From the NCBI GenBank assembly GCA_051294375.1, contig JBJCIZ010000016.1:1-64000 (forward strand): DNA of 64,000 nucleotides, in the 5' to 3' direction. This stretch comes from Paraspadella gotoi. Its lineage: Eukaryota > Chaetognatha. Both the position numbers and the translations under genes were made by a program. The notes under the pieces are model-generated. The model made no database searches and was not told the origin of the DNA. It was given only the letters and a program-made list of their open reading frames with translations. This document shows, piece after piece, positions 1 to 9,900 of the stretch (positions within the stretch are counted from its first letter, which is position 1; every line of letters starts with the position of its first letter).

Positions 1-975
1 TCCAGTCCATTTTTAAAACTCTGAACAAAAAATTTCATTTATTAAAAAAATAAATTTTGGGAATGGTTGGGGCTAGAAGGCAGGGGTTTAAACAGGGGAT
101 TTAGATTTTCGTTGCGTATCAGTCCGTTGCGTACTCATTGCGTACTCGTTGCGTACTCATTAAGAAATTCTAGGATTTGTGAATCATAATTTTACTAAAA
201 TTTTAGGATTTGTGAATCATAATTTTAGGATTTGTGAATCATAATTTTAGGATTTGTGAATCATAAATTTCGGATTTGTGAATCATAATTTTAGGATTTG
301 CGAATCATAAATTTATGATTTGAGAATCATAAATTTAGGATTTGCGAATCATAAATTTAGGATTTGTGAATCATAAATTTAGGATTTGTGAATCATAAAT
401 TTACAGATTTGTGAATCATAAATTTAGGATTGTGAATCATAAATTTAGGATTGGGACTTAATTTATTTGTGAATCATAAATTTAGGATTTGTGAATCTAT
501 AATTTTCGGAATTTAGTGAATCAAATTTTGGATTTGTGAATCATAAATTTAGGATTTGTTAATCATAAATTTATGGATTGTAATCATAAATTTTAGGATT
601 TGTTAATCATAAATTTCGGATTTGTGAATCATAAATTTAGATTTGTGAATCATAATTTTAACATTTGCGAATCATAAATTTCGGATTTGTGTTAAAGTAG
701 CAGGATAAAATATAAAACAATTTGAGAATGGTTGGGGCTAGAAGTCAGGGTTTAATAGGGGATTTAGATAATCTTGCATACTCGTTGCATACTCAGTAAG
801 AAATTTTAGGATTTGTGAATCATAATTTTAGGATTTGTGAATCATAAATTTGGATTTGTGAATCTTTAAATTTCGGATTGTGAATCATAATTTTTGGATT
901 TGTGAATCATATTTTTAGGATTTGTGAATCATAAATTTCGGATTTGTGAATCATAATTTTAGGATTTGTAAATCA

Positions 976-1194
976 GGAAAAAACAGTTTTTTTTTGACAA
1001 CGAGGTTATTTGACACAATTTTAGTCAGACATGTTTCGGCTCATTCATTTAGAGCCTCATCAAACACTGATGAAGGCTCTAAATGAATGAGCCGAAACTA
1101 TGTCTGACTAAATTGTGGTCAAATAAATCGTTGTCAAACAAAAACTGTTTTTTCTAATACCTCAAACAACGAAAAGGAGAGTATATATCATAAT
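976..1194. mobile_element. Hammerhead-bearing inverted-repeat element inserted in the satellite
   Basis: Two inverted arms (about 977-1056 and 1066-1155) surround a tiny loop. Each arm has a stem-loop next to the hammerhead-like word GAAACATGTC (the plus copy has an extra T). The element ends after CAACGAAAAGGAGAG. GATTTGTAAATCA occurs immediately left (963-975) and right (1195-1207), which fits a 13 bp target-site duplication. The surrounding satellite contains similar words, so the duplication is less certain here than at 58.9 or 62.2 kb. Confidence 0.6.
1064..1107 (+). ncRNA. Type I hammerhead-ribozyme-like motif (one-base insertion)
   Basis: CTGATGA (1067-1073) matches the conserved CUGANGA box. 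It is followed by a stem II hairpin (GGCTC pairing with GAGCC) and GAAAC (1094-1098). The cleavage-side word is TATGTC, where family members have ATGTC. An unpaired A lies between CTGATGA and stem II. The minus-strand arm carries TTGATGA instead, so neither copy is perfect. Cleavage activity is untested. Confidence 0.5.
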
Positions 1195-1539
1195 GATTTG
1201 TAAATCATAACTTTGGATTTGTTTTGAATCATAATTTCGGATTTGTGAATCATAATTTTAGGATTGTAAATCATAATTTTCGGATTGTGTAATCATAATT
1301 TTGATTTGTAAATCATAATTTTCGGATTTGTGAATCATAATTTGGATTTGTGAATCATAATTTTCGGATTTGTGAATCATAATTTTCGATTTGTGAATCA
1401 TAATTTTCGGATTTGTAAATCATTAAATTCGGATTTGGTAAATCATTAATTTCGGATTTGTGAATCATAATTTTAGAATTGCGAATCATAAATCTCGGAT
1501 TTGTGTTATTAGTAACAAGGATAAATATAAATAAATAAT

Positions 1540-2077
1540 ACATAAATATTCTTATCTATCAAAAAATATTCAGTTTTAATAATTTTAATTTTTTCTAAAT
1601 TGTCAATCTGAATTTGGTCATAGTTTACTATGATTCCATAATTCAGATTATCGTTCTTTAACTAAAATTCATAATTCTTTAACCCAAAATATTTCTGATA
1701 TTTATCTTGATAGAATAATTTCTTTATTTAAAGATCCTATTATCTCATTTTCTTTTTGCTAACCTAATCCTCTGAGCAGAAATCATAAATCTGATAAATT
1801 TTAAATCATTTCTTAACCAAATTATAGTTTTGTACAGATGTAAAGTTTGAATAAAGATTTTAAATATCTAAAAATCAATTTCTAATCAACATTTTACTTT
1901 CAAAAGAAAAATACATTCAAGATTTAAAGCTTTATATTTTTTTAAAAAGAAAACATAGATTTATATTTCCAGAAACATATACAAGTTGATGAAAACCACC
2001 TGTAGTACATCTCTTATATATCAGTTATTTTATTAAAATAGGATTGTTACATTCTTGGCTATTTTGATAATAATTAA
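1540..2077. other. AT-rich intergenic stretch, nothing recognised
   Basis: No repeat unit, tRNA-like motif or coding signal could be recognised between the satellite and the 3' end of the POT1-like gene. Confidence 0.6.
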
Positions 2078-3451
2078 CTAAAGATGAAAACCGACACCAC
2101 TATCGTCATTAGAAAAACAGCTAAAAGCTTGTATATATTGGACTGAAAAAAAATTATCAATTTCTTCAGAATCATTAAAAAAAATTGAAAATCTATCCCC
2201 ATTATTATCAGCAAATGTTTGTACAAAATTATGAGTGGGAAACATAAAATCGGGATTATCACATTTGTGGCAAACAGGTTTGTCCATAACCGTTAATAAC
2301 TTCTCATATTCACAAACCGTATCTTCTAAAAAGTGGCCATAAAATTGGCATGCTCTTTTCAATGGTCGACATTGATGACACTTGAATAATATTTGATGAT
2401 AGCGGTCTTCATTCTTTTTGTAAGTTGGTATCCATTGACAGGTAATTCTGAAAATATCTTCATCTGAAAATAAACAATTTCAGAATTAAAGAAGTATACA
2501 AAAAGAAGCTTTTCAAGTTCTTACCAGGTTCCATAGATTCTATTTCTTCAGCGATACTTATGGTTTCTGAAAAACTGCTGCGAAACCAATCAAATAAAAA
2601 ACGACATTGGTTTTTAACATAATCAATGTGGTGATTAAGCAAAATCGATTTTTCATTTGTAAAAAATTCAGTATTATACAATCCTTGGTAAATCCAAGTG
2701 GTACAAAGGTTGGCTTGAGCCTGCATCCTGGACTTACCCCATTTATCTAAAAGAAAAATATTAATCATCAAATGGATTTAAGAAAAATTAGTTTCATAAT
2801 CATTAACTTACCTGTCCAAAGAATTATTTTAATATTATGTAAATATAAAAAATCCCCAATGTCTTTAATGGGAGGAAGATTTTCAATTGTTGGAGCAAAA
2901 TAATTGACAATCAATTGACGTGATTTGGGCGAATTAAAATTTCCACAAGAGTCATCTGCAAATGATAATTTTTTTTAATATTTAACCATTTTGATAAGTG
3001 AAGCTCATGGAAACAAAAATTTCGATTGAGTTCATTAAAAATGATAATTATACGAGAAATAGGATGATTATTCAGTAAAAAAAATATTTTGATAATATTG
3101 TTTGCTGAACCGAACCGGAGAATATGATCTTTTTATAATAACATCCTTATAAAATTTAAAAATTTTATAATATGTTTTGGTTACCTTGAAGTGTGAGCAA
3201 TAAATGTCCAGTTTTATATTTAGTATATTTAGGGCCGACAATATCTTTGCACAATATTCCATGAATATTAGTTATCATTCCTTCTTGCAAACTATTTATT
3301 GAAGTTACTTGTAAATTTATATAGCTTTGATTTGGTAAATATTTATACATTTTTTCTAAAAAAATATAAACAATTTATTAAGAATAATCGAATAAGGTAC
3401 AAATGCAATATTTTTTTTACCATTATTTCGATTTTTTAACACATCTTTCAT
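2078..3451 (-). CDS. POT1-like telomere end-binding protein (five exons)
   Basis: Exons: 3421-3451, 3185-3355, 2812-2955, 2525-2746 and 2078-2463. All junctions are GT-AG, the phases agree throughout, and the sum is 954 nt (317 residues). The N-terminal part resembles the first OB fold of POT1: a SINSLQEGMITNIHGIL strand region, then LLLTLQDDS, then NLPPIKDIGDFLYLHNIKI, ending in the WIYQG strand. A DWFRSSFSE helix and DIFRITCQW follow, in the same order as in POT1. The C-terminal part has two CxxC pairs (KCHQC and VCHKC), as in zinc-bearing C-terminal OB folds of POT1. POT1 binds single-stranded telomeric G-strand DNA and protects chromosome ends. The protein is about half the length of vertebrate POT1, so the second or third OB fold is compact or missing. 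The start at 3451 is the first Met giving an open, phase-consistent exon 1; an upstream exon cannot be excluded. Confidence 0.68.
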
Positions 3452-3479
3452 GGTAAGCAAAATAATGTAACAAGGACAA

Positions 3480-3900
3480 AAGTGTACCCATCTCGTACCC
3501 AAAGTGTACTCAATGAAAAAAATTAAGTAAAAAAAAAGAGGGAAAAATTAACCCTGGGAATGGTTGAGGGCTAAAAGGCAGGGGTTTAAAGGGGGATTTG
3601 CTTCGTGGGTACTCCTTGGGACTACTTGGTACAAAATATTCTTGAGTACACCTGGGTATCGTGTTTATTATTAACCTTGGTACTACTTGGGTACTCATTG
3701 GGATACTCATTGGGTACAATTCGTGAATGATTTCTTGGGTACACTCTGGGTACTACTTGGGACAAATATTCTTGAGTACCACTTTGGGTACCGTGTTTAT
3801 TATTAACCTTGGATACTATCTGGGTACTACTTGGGTACTCATTGGGTACAATTTGTGAATGATTTCTGAGTACTCTGGGTACTACGAGAGTACTATCAAA
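3480..3900. repeat. TTGGGTACTC minisatellite
   Basis: Irregular tandem copies of TGGGTACT-type words, with larger repeats such as TATTCTTGAGTAC and GTGTTTATTATTAACCTTGG appearing twice (about 3650 and 3790). No coding signal. Confidence 0.75.
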
Positions 3901-4136
3901 AAAATTATTGATTCACTAATCATAAAATCATGATTCGCGAATCATAAAATCCTGATTCGCGAATCATAAAATCCTGATTTCGCGAATCATAAAATCCTGA
4001 TTCGCGAATAATAAAATCCTGATTCGCCGAATCATAAAATCATGATTCGCGAAATCATAAAATCATGATTCGCGAATCATAAAAATCATGATTCGCGAAT
4101 CATAAAATCATGATTCGCGAATCATAAACATCATGA
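3900..4136. repeat. Palindromic satellite ATGATTCGCGAATCAT, about 22 bp period
   Basis: About ten copies of the 16 bp perfect palindrome ATGATTCGCGAATCAT separated by AAAATC. Each unit can form a small cruciform. Several copies carry one-base insertions next to the central CG. Confidence 0.9.
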
Positions 4137-4510
4137 ATTTCGAGAGAGTACCCAGTAGTACCCACCAGTACCCAAGGAAAAAAAATGCTATATAGAGATA
4201 TTTTTTCGAGAGAGTACCCAAGTAGTACCCAACCGAGTACCAAGGAAAAAAAATGCTATATAGAGATATTTTTCTTGAGAGAGTACCCAAGTAGTACCCA
4301 ACCAGTTACCCAAGGAAAAAAAAATGCTATATAGAGATATTTTTTCGAGAGGTACCCAAGTAGTACCCAACCAGTACCCAAGGAAAAAAAATGCTATATA
4401 GAGATATTTTTTCGAGAGAGTACCCAAGTAGTACCAACAGTANNNNNNNNNNNNNNNNNNNNNNNNNTACCCAAGGAAAAAAAATGCTATATAGAGATAT
4501 TTTTTCGTTA
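4137..4510. repeat. About 62 bp tandem repeat with an assembly gap
   Basis: Units begin with GAGAGTACCCAAGTAGTACC and continue to AAAAAATGCTATATAGAGAT. Five to six units are visible, interrupted by 25 N at 4443-4467, so the true copy number is unknown. The minus-strand open frame here with a repeated YLYIAFFFLG motif is a translation of the repeat. Confidence 0.9.
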
Positions 4511-4984
4511 CAATATAGTCGCAAACGCTAAGCAACGAAAACAATCTTTTAAAAATAAAGAAAAAGCAATTGAGTGATAACTTACCCAAGGTTAATTTCA
4601 AAGCTTTTTCACATCAAAGTTTTTTTCCTTATAGCATCGTGTTAAAGCAGAATAATATAAACTCTTACAATAATATTTTATATGATTTTTTTATTTTTAT
4701 CATAAAATTGTTTTGGTTTTGAGACAATTTTTAAAAAATTGTTGTTTTTTAATATTTATTATTAAAATACCATATTTAGCAACAATTAAAAAAATATTTT
4801 TATAAAAAAATATTTAAAGCTACCTCGTGTCTTCTTTTTTTGCGATTAACCAAAAAGTGAGAGTTGCTCCTTGAGTATTCCGGCACAACTAAAAGGAGTA
4901 TGACCAAGATGCAAAAATAATACATTATCTCGCTCAAGCATGAAAGGCTGGTAACATAAAATGAAAGTTAAATTCAAAAATGAG
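4511..4984. other. AT-rich stretch, nothing recognised
   Basis: Low-complexity AT-rich DNA without a recognisable gene or repeat. Confidence 0.5.
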
Positions 4985-5470
4985 ATAGAAAGTGATCCTC
5001 GTAGTCAATATCCCAGAAATGAAGTTATTGTGGCGAATCCTATATTTGCCTCCCGTATAGCTTGGTGAAACTCAGCTCGTCCCATTGGCTTGTCCAATGG
5101 ACAGCTAAGTACTCGTTGACCAACCGTGAGTTCCGGGTTCAATCCCCTCACGGTCACGCTGGTTAAAGTTTGATGGTGAAGTGACCGAGAGGAGAGAGGG
5201 TTACCATGCCTCTCTGTGAGTATGAACACTGAACAGCCCCCACACTTAGTGTGCCCAGTAGGTCTGGGAGATTTTTCTGTCAGTTGCTCTGCTTTCCGGA
5301 ACTTCAGATCCGGCAGTAGGCTTGCTACCGGTGGTTTAACCACCCCGTCACTCTTTTTGCAAGAACTGTTCCGACCAGGGCTAGAACCCGTGACCATTGG
5401 GTTCGGAAATGGAGCATTAGCCCATTGCGCTATTACGCCGCTGATAGAAGGAACAGTCGTATCCAACAGG
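4985..5470 (-). mobile_element. tRNA-derived SINE
   Basis: On the minus strand, TAGCGCAATGGG (5421-5432) fits the pol III box A consensus and GGTTCTAGCCC (5378-5388) fits box B, about 44 nt apart. This is a tRNA-like head at the 5' end of a GC-richer island of about 480 bp. A second box-B-like word on the plus strand, GGTTCAATCCC (5136-5146), faces it from the other end, so the unit may be bipartite. A 153-residue open frame spans it but looks like fortuitous SINE translation. Confidence 0.6.
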
Positions 5471-5534
5471 TAGTGATATTATATCACTACAATGGTGTCG
5501 GCATAAACTCGCCAGTAACATGGGGTGGTCACTA

Positions 5535-6268
5535 AGGCGTAGCGAAAGTTGCAGATCAAAATTCGAATAGTTGATCGTGAACAGTTTTGTACTAAAGAAC
5601 ATTGATATATAAAAAAAAATATTTTTAATTTCTTAATTTTCGCATACGCCCATATTTATACTTAGTACTTACTATAGAAAATGTCAAAATTTTAAAATAG
5701 TTTTTTTTAGTTTTGATTCGATTCAAATTCCTCATAAAAAGTTGATAAAAGTAAAAAACTCTTTTTAGAAAATTATTTCATTAAGCGGGTCAAAATCCTA
5801 GAAAACTTATCGTTAATTTATAATTCAATTTTAGTAGAAAAAATTTTTTTTTTGATTTTTAGCTAAATTAATGAAAGAATTTTTGATTAAGACTTATATT
5901 TTCTTTTAAGTTAGCTAAAAATCAAAAAAATATATTTTTTATACTAAAATTAAATTATAAGTTAACGATAACAGTTTTTTTAGGATTTTGACCCACTAAA
6001 TAAAATAATTTTCTAAAAAGAGTTATATTTACTTTTATTTACTTTTCGTGAAGAATTCGAATCTTTTTTCAAAAAAAAGAAAAAAACATTTTAAAATTTT
6101 AACATTTTCTATGGTGAGTACTATGTATAATTATGGGCTTTTGCGAAAATTGAAAAATAAAAAATATTTTTTTTTATATATCAATGTTCTTTAGTACAAG
6201 AATGTTCATGAACAACTATTCGAATTTTGATTCAACTCGATTTTAATATTTTTGCTACGCTTTAGTGG
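5535..6268. mobile_element. Long fold-back MITE, CTAAGGCGTAGC ends
   Basis: The left arm begins CTAAGGCGTAGCGAAAG and the right arm ends GCTACGCTTTAG. The arms are complementary over about 350 bp each, with shared words such as GAACATTGATATATAAAAA and its complement. The centre at about 5860-5940 is itself self-complementary (GATTTTTAGCTAA). No coding capacity is seen. The same family recurs at 7245-7806, 47953-48545 and 61852-62380. Confidence 0.8.
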
Positions 6269-6615
6269 TCACTGCAGGTCCAAAGCCCTGAGCGTCAGCT
6301 GTCGGAAGATGCCTCACACCCCGGGCATCACACATGTCCTCCTGATGCCATATCGTCATATAAAGCTGTGGCGATGAGCTACAAAGTGTTTTGTAAAAAT
6401 AAAAAGTTAAATTTCACCAATAATTATTTGTTATTGAATCTGAAAAAAGAACCAAAACAGAGCTATTAAAGCTTATGCAACAATTTTTTTGTTGACAAAA
6501 AATGAAAAATACAAAGCCAAAATCAGTAACTAATAAACCAAAAAATGAGTTGGGTACGCCAAATGAAATAAACAGCCAAAAAAGGTTCTTCTTTGAAGAC
6601 CAAGCAGACATCAAA

Positions 6616-6926
6616 CTACTTAAAAAGAAGCGCTTTACCCGGATGCTTATTCAGTATATGCTTATTAATATCGGAGCGATTTATGGACTTCATTCGTTCA
6701 CAATACGGGCATTCAAGTTTGTTACCAGCTTTACTATGATAGACACGAAAATGTCGAAGCATATTACATCTTGAAGAAAAAAGTTGTTTGCATTCAACGT
6801 TTTCACAAGGAATTGAGCTGTTGGCCCTTTTCTTCTTGGGCTGGGTCTCGAAGTCCGAATCGAAAGTTTCGTGGTTTTCAGACGAGGTTCCACTTTCTTC
6901 TTTTACTTCTTTTTTAAACTTTTTAC
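6616..6926 (-). CDS. Exon 9 of the AT-hook gene: two C2H2 zinc fingers
   Basis: The acceptor TTTCTTTTTCAG precedes 6926. The exon reads GKKFKKEVKEESGT, then a basic patch PKKKRAN (nuclear-localisation-like). Finger 1 is C-x4-C-x12-H-x4-H (CENVECKQLF to FRVYH). Finger 2 is C-x2-C-x13-H-x4-H (CPYCERMK to HILNKH). Translation ends at TAG 6616-6618. Exon 8 ends with one spare base and this exon begins with two, so the join keeps the frame. It could instead belong to a separate, unseen gene. Confidence 0.65.
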
Positions 6927-9900
6927 CTGAAAAAGAAATAGTAAAAAAAATTTTACTATAAAAAAAATCATTAAATAAACTTTTAGCAATGACAATTAAT
7001 TTTTTTATTTATAAAAAATATTTAATTAAATAACCAATAAAAATATAAAACTTTAACACAGCCGAAATGTATCAATTACAAAAAGAGATGATTAAAAATA
7101 TTATTCTAAAACTGGTACAACTAATATTAAATTTTTTTATTTTATAAATACTTAATGATATATAAAAATAATAAAATAAAATAATAAATAATGTAAAATC
7201 CTTTAGCTGTAACGAATCATAAATAACCATAATCCCATAACCAATAAGGCGTAGTGAAAGTTACATACAAAAATTCTAAAAGTCAATTATGAACAACATA
7301 CCATCAGTGAACATTAATTTGTAAAAAAAATTAATTTTATGTTTTTTAATTTTCGCAGTAGGCTATATTTATATGTAGTACTATCCTTATAAAATCGAAA
7401 AATTGCAAAATAGGCTTTTCTTAATTTTTATTGCAGATTTGAATTCCTCGTCAAAAGTTGATAAAAGAAAATATAAATCATTTTAAAAAATTCTTTCATT
7501 AAGTGGGTTAAAAATTAAAAAAACTGTATTTAATAAATAAAAAGTTGATTTTCAGTTTAAAATATAGCTTTTTTAAATTTTTAACCCACTTAATGAAGGA
7601 ATTTTTCAAAAAGAGTTGTATTTCTTTTTATCAACTTTTTATGACGAATCCAAATCTGCAAAAAAATCTTAGAAAAAACTGTTTTGAAATTTTAACTATT
7701 TATTATAAATTTTTTTATTACATAAATGTTCATAAGTATAATGTTGTTCGTTCTTTACCTTTAGAATTTTAATTAAAGTTAAACTTAAGAATTTTACTAC
7801 GCCTTAATAACCAATTATACCCTCCACCCGTTTCTGTTCAGACATATTTTTTAATGAATGACTTTCTAACGAGAATGATTATTAAAAAAACTAGGGCAGA
7901 AATAATTTTTAACTTTGTGTTGCATAGATGCTCCCTCTATTTTTGGAAGACAATAATAACATCCCTCTCCCCAAATAAAATATGAAATAAATAATAATTA
8001 AATCTATTATTTGAAATATATTAAACTTTTATATTCGTTTTATGTCTGTTCGCGAGTGACACCAAAATTGGATTGCATTAAAGAAAAGTTTTATCAATGG
8101 CATATCTGAATTATAGTAATGTTGTAAAAATTTTGAGTTATGATTTTTTATTTATTTTTTTACATTTGTAAATCTTAAGTTTTCTTTGTGCTGTCCTGAC
8201 CATGTTCTTGACTTAATAATTTTATATCATAAAGAATAAGGATTCCCAGTTAATGCTTCATTTAATGTTGTAAATGAATTTCAATAATTTTAAGTAAGTA
8301 ATGAGTAATTATTAATTAATTTATAATGATTTTCTTTTTTTAAAAGATTCAGTTTTTTTCTACTGAAGATGAAAATGGATGACGTTTAAAAAAAGGTTTT
8401 ACATAAGTAAATTATTAAATTAAATTTATGAAATTAAAATTTAATAAACGTCCAGCTATAGAATGAGAGAAGAAAATTTAAAAAATATTCATCCAATGAT
8501 AAATGGTATACATTTTTTTGGTGTCACTCACTCACGAACACAAGTACATAATCTTACAAATTTTTATAAATATTATTGGGGGGATATTAATATAATCTTC
8601 CGGAAATAGCGGGATATTCTAAACAACACAAATTTAAAACATTTTAAGCATTAGTTTTCTAGAAAGTTATTAATAAAAATCTAAAAATAAAGGTCGAAAA
8701 AGTTTTTTTTCAATACCATGTTTGTAATAAAACTGTCAAAAAAAATTAAGAGACAAAACTAGAGAGCAAAGAATTTAATTGTTTACAACAACGATTTTTT
8801 ATTATGATAGAAAGACGGACATGTTTCGGTTCGCATTTGAACCTTCATCAGCGCAAACAGATTTGTGAATTTGTGAAATTATTAGTACTTAAAGAAGGGT
8901 GTGAGAGAGAGAGAAAGAGGGCAAAGTTTTCCAACACAGAGTTGAGAAAGGACAGTGGTCAAAGGTAAGAACAGGCTAAGTTAGGGACATATAGAGTTAG
9001 ATTGTGAAAGGAAATTTAAGCACTAATAATTTCACAAATTCACAAATCTGTTTGCGCTGATGAAGGTTCAAATGCGAACCGAAACATGTCCCTCTTTCGA
9101 TCATAATGAAAAATCGTTGTTGTAAACAATTAAATTCTTTGCTCTCTAATCTGAAACACAACGAAAAAGAAAGGAACTAAATATAAGGGACATTCTAAAA
9201 AAGTTTTATAAGGGGACTTTTATATTTTTAATGCTATTTTAAAGTTTGTTAGTTAAGATTATATTTTCAAATACTTTTTACTTTATATATTTTTTAATAC
9301 CTTCTTCTTTCGCCATAAATGCTTGCAGTCTTGAAAGCATATCAGGATTTTCGTCCATTTTGATTTGTATCTTTTTCACCATTTCCTCAAAATCAAGTTT
9401 TTCAGTCCGGGTACGACATTCTGAAAATAAAAGATTTTTTAATAATTAATTTCGACCCAACATTTTCATTTCAATAATTTTCAAATATGAATAATAAACG
9501 CTAACTAGCATAACAGATGAATGAAACCCGGAAACAGAGGAAAAGATTAAGGNNNNNNNNNNNNNNNNNNNNNNNNNTTATTAAGGAAGAGGATTTCCGG
9601 AAAGGAAGAAGATTCTGGAATGATTTCGAACGGGATTTTGGAGGCCAATCAAAAAGGAAAAAAAAAAAAAGAAAGAAAAAGAAAAAAAAGAGAAAAAGAG
9701 AGAAGAGCGATGAGAAAGAGGGAGATTTGTACAAAAAACTTCGATAAATAATATAAATAATAATAATAATAAATAATAATAATAAGTAAATAATAATAAT
9801 AAGTAAATAATAATAGTAAATAATAATAAGTAAAATGTAATAATAATAATTAAATAATAATAAATAATAATAATAATATAATAATAATAAAAAAATATAA

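Larger units (their letters stand above)
170..1530. repeat. AT-rich tandem satellite, about 21-23 bp period
   Basis: Dozens of diverged copies of a unit like GGATTTGTGAATCATAA with a short AT spacer run head to tail. Copies differ by single-base changes and indels. The array is interrupted at 976-1194 by a hammerhead-type hairpin element and near 690-790 by unique sequence that recurs from the window start (GAATGGTTGGGGCTAGAAG). The short open frame on the minus strand here is repeat translation, not a gene. Confidence 0.9.
8765..9178. mobile_element. Hammerhead-bearing inverted-repeat element
   Basis: Arms of about 135 bp (8765-8898 and 9016-9149) are near-perfect inverted copies around a 117 bp GAGA-rich spacer. 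The spacer contains TTCCAACACAGAGTTGAGAA, a block that recurs in other family members at 13.7, 18.3 and 46.1 kb. The right arm is followed by CAACGAAAAAGAAAGGAAC, the shared family end. Confidence 0.8.

Noticed and set aside
4188-4601. Repeated YLYIAFFFLG frame on the minus strand
   Set aside because: Translation of a 62 bp minisatellite that runs through an N gap.
5005-5466. 153-codon minus-strand frame
   Set aside because: It coincides with a tRNA-derived SINE. The frame starts in the tRNA-like head and has no domain.
9501-9747. Basic (KRKKKK) or Phe-rich frames around 9.6 kb
   Set aside because: Low-complexity purine tract containing 25 N. No start context, no domain.
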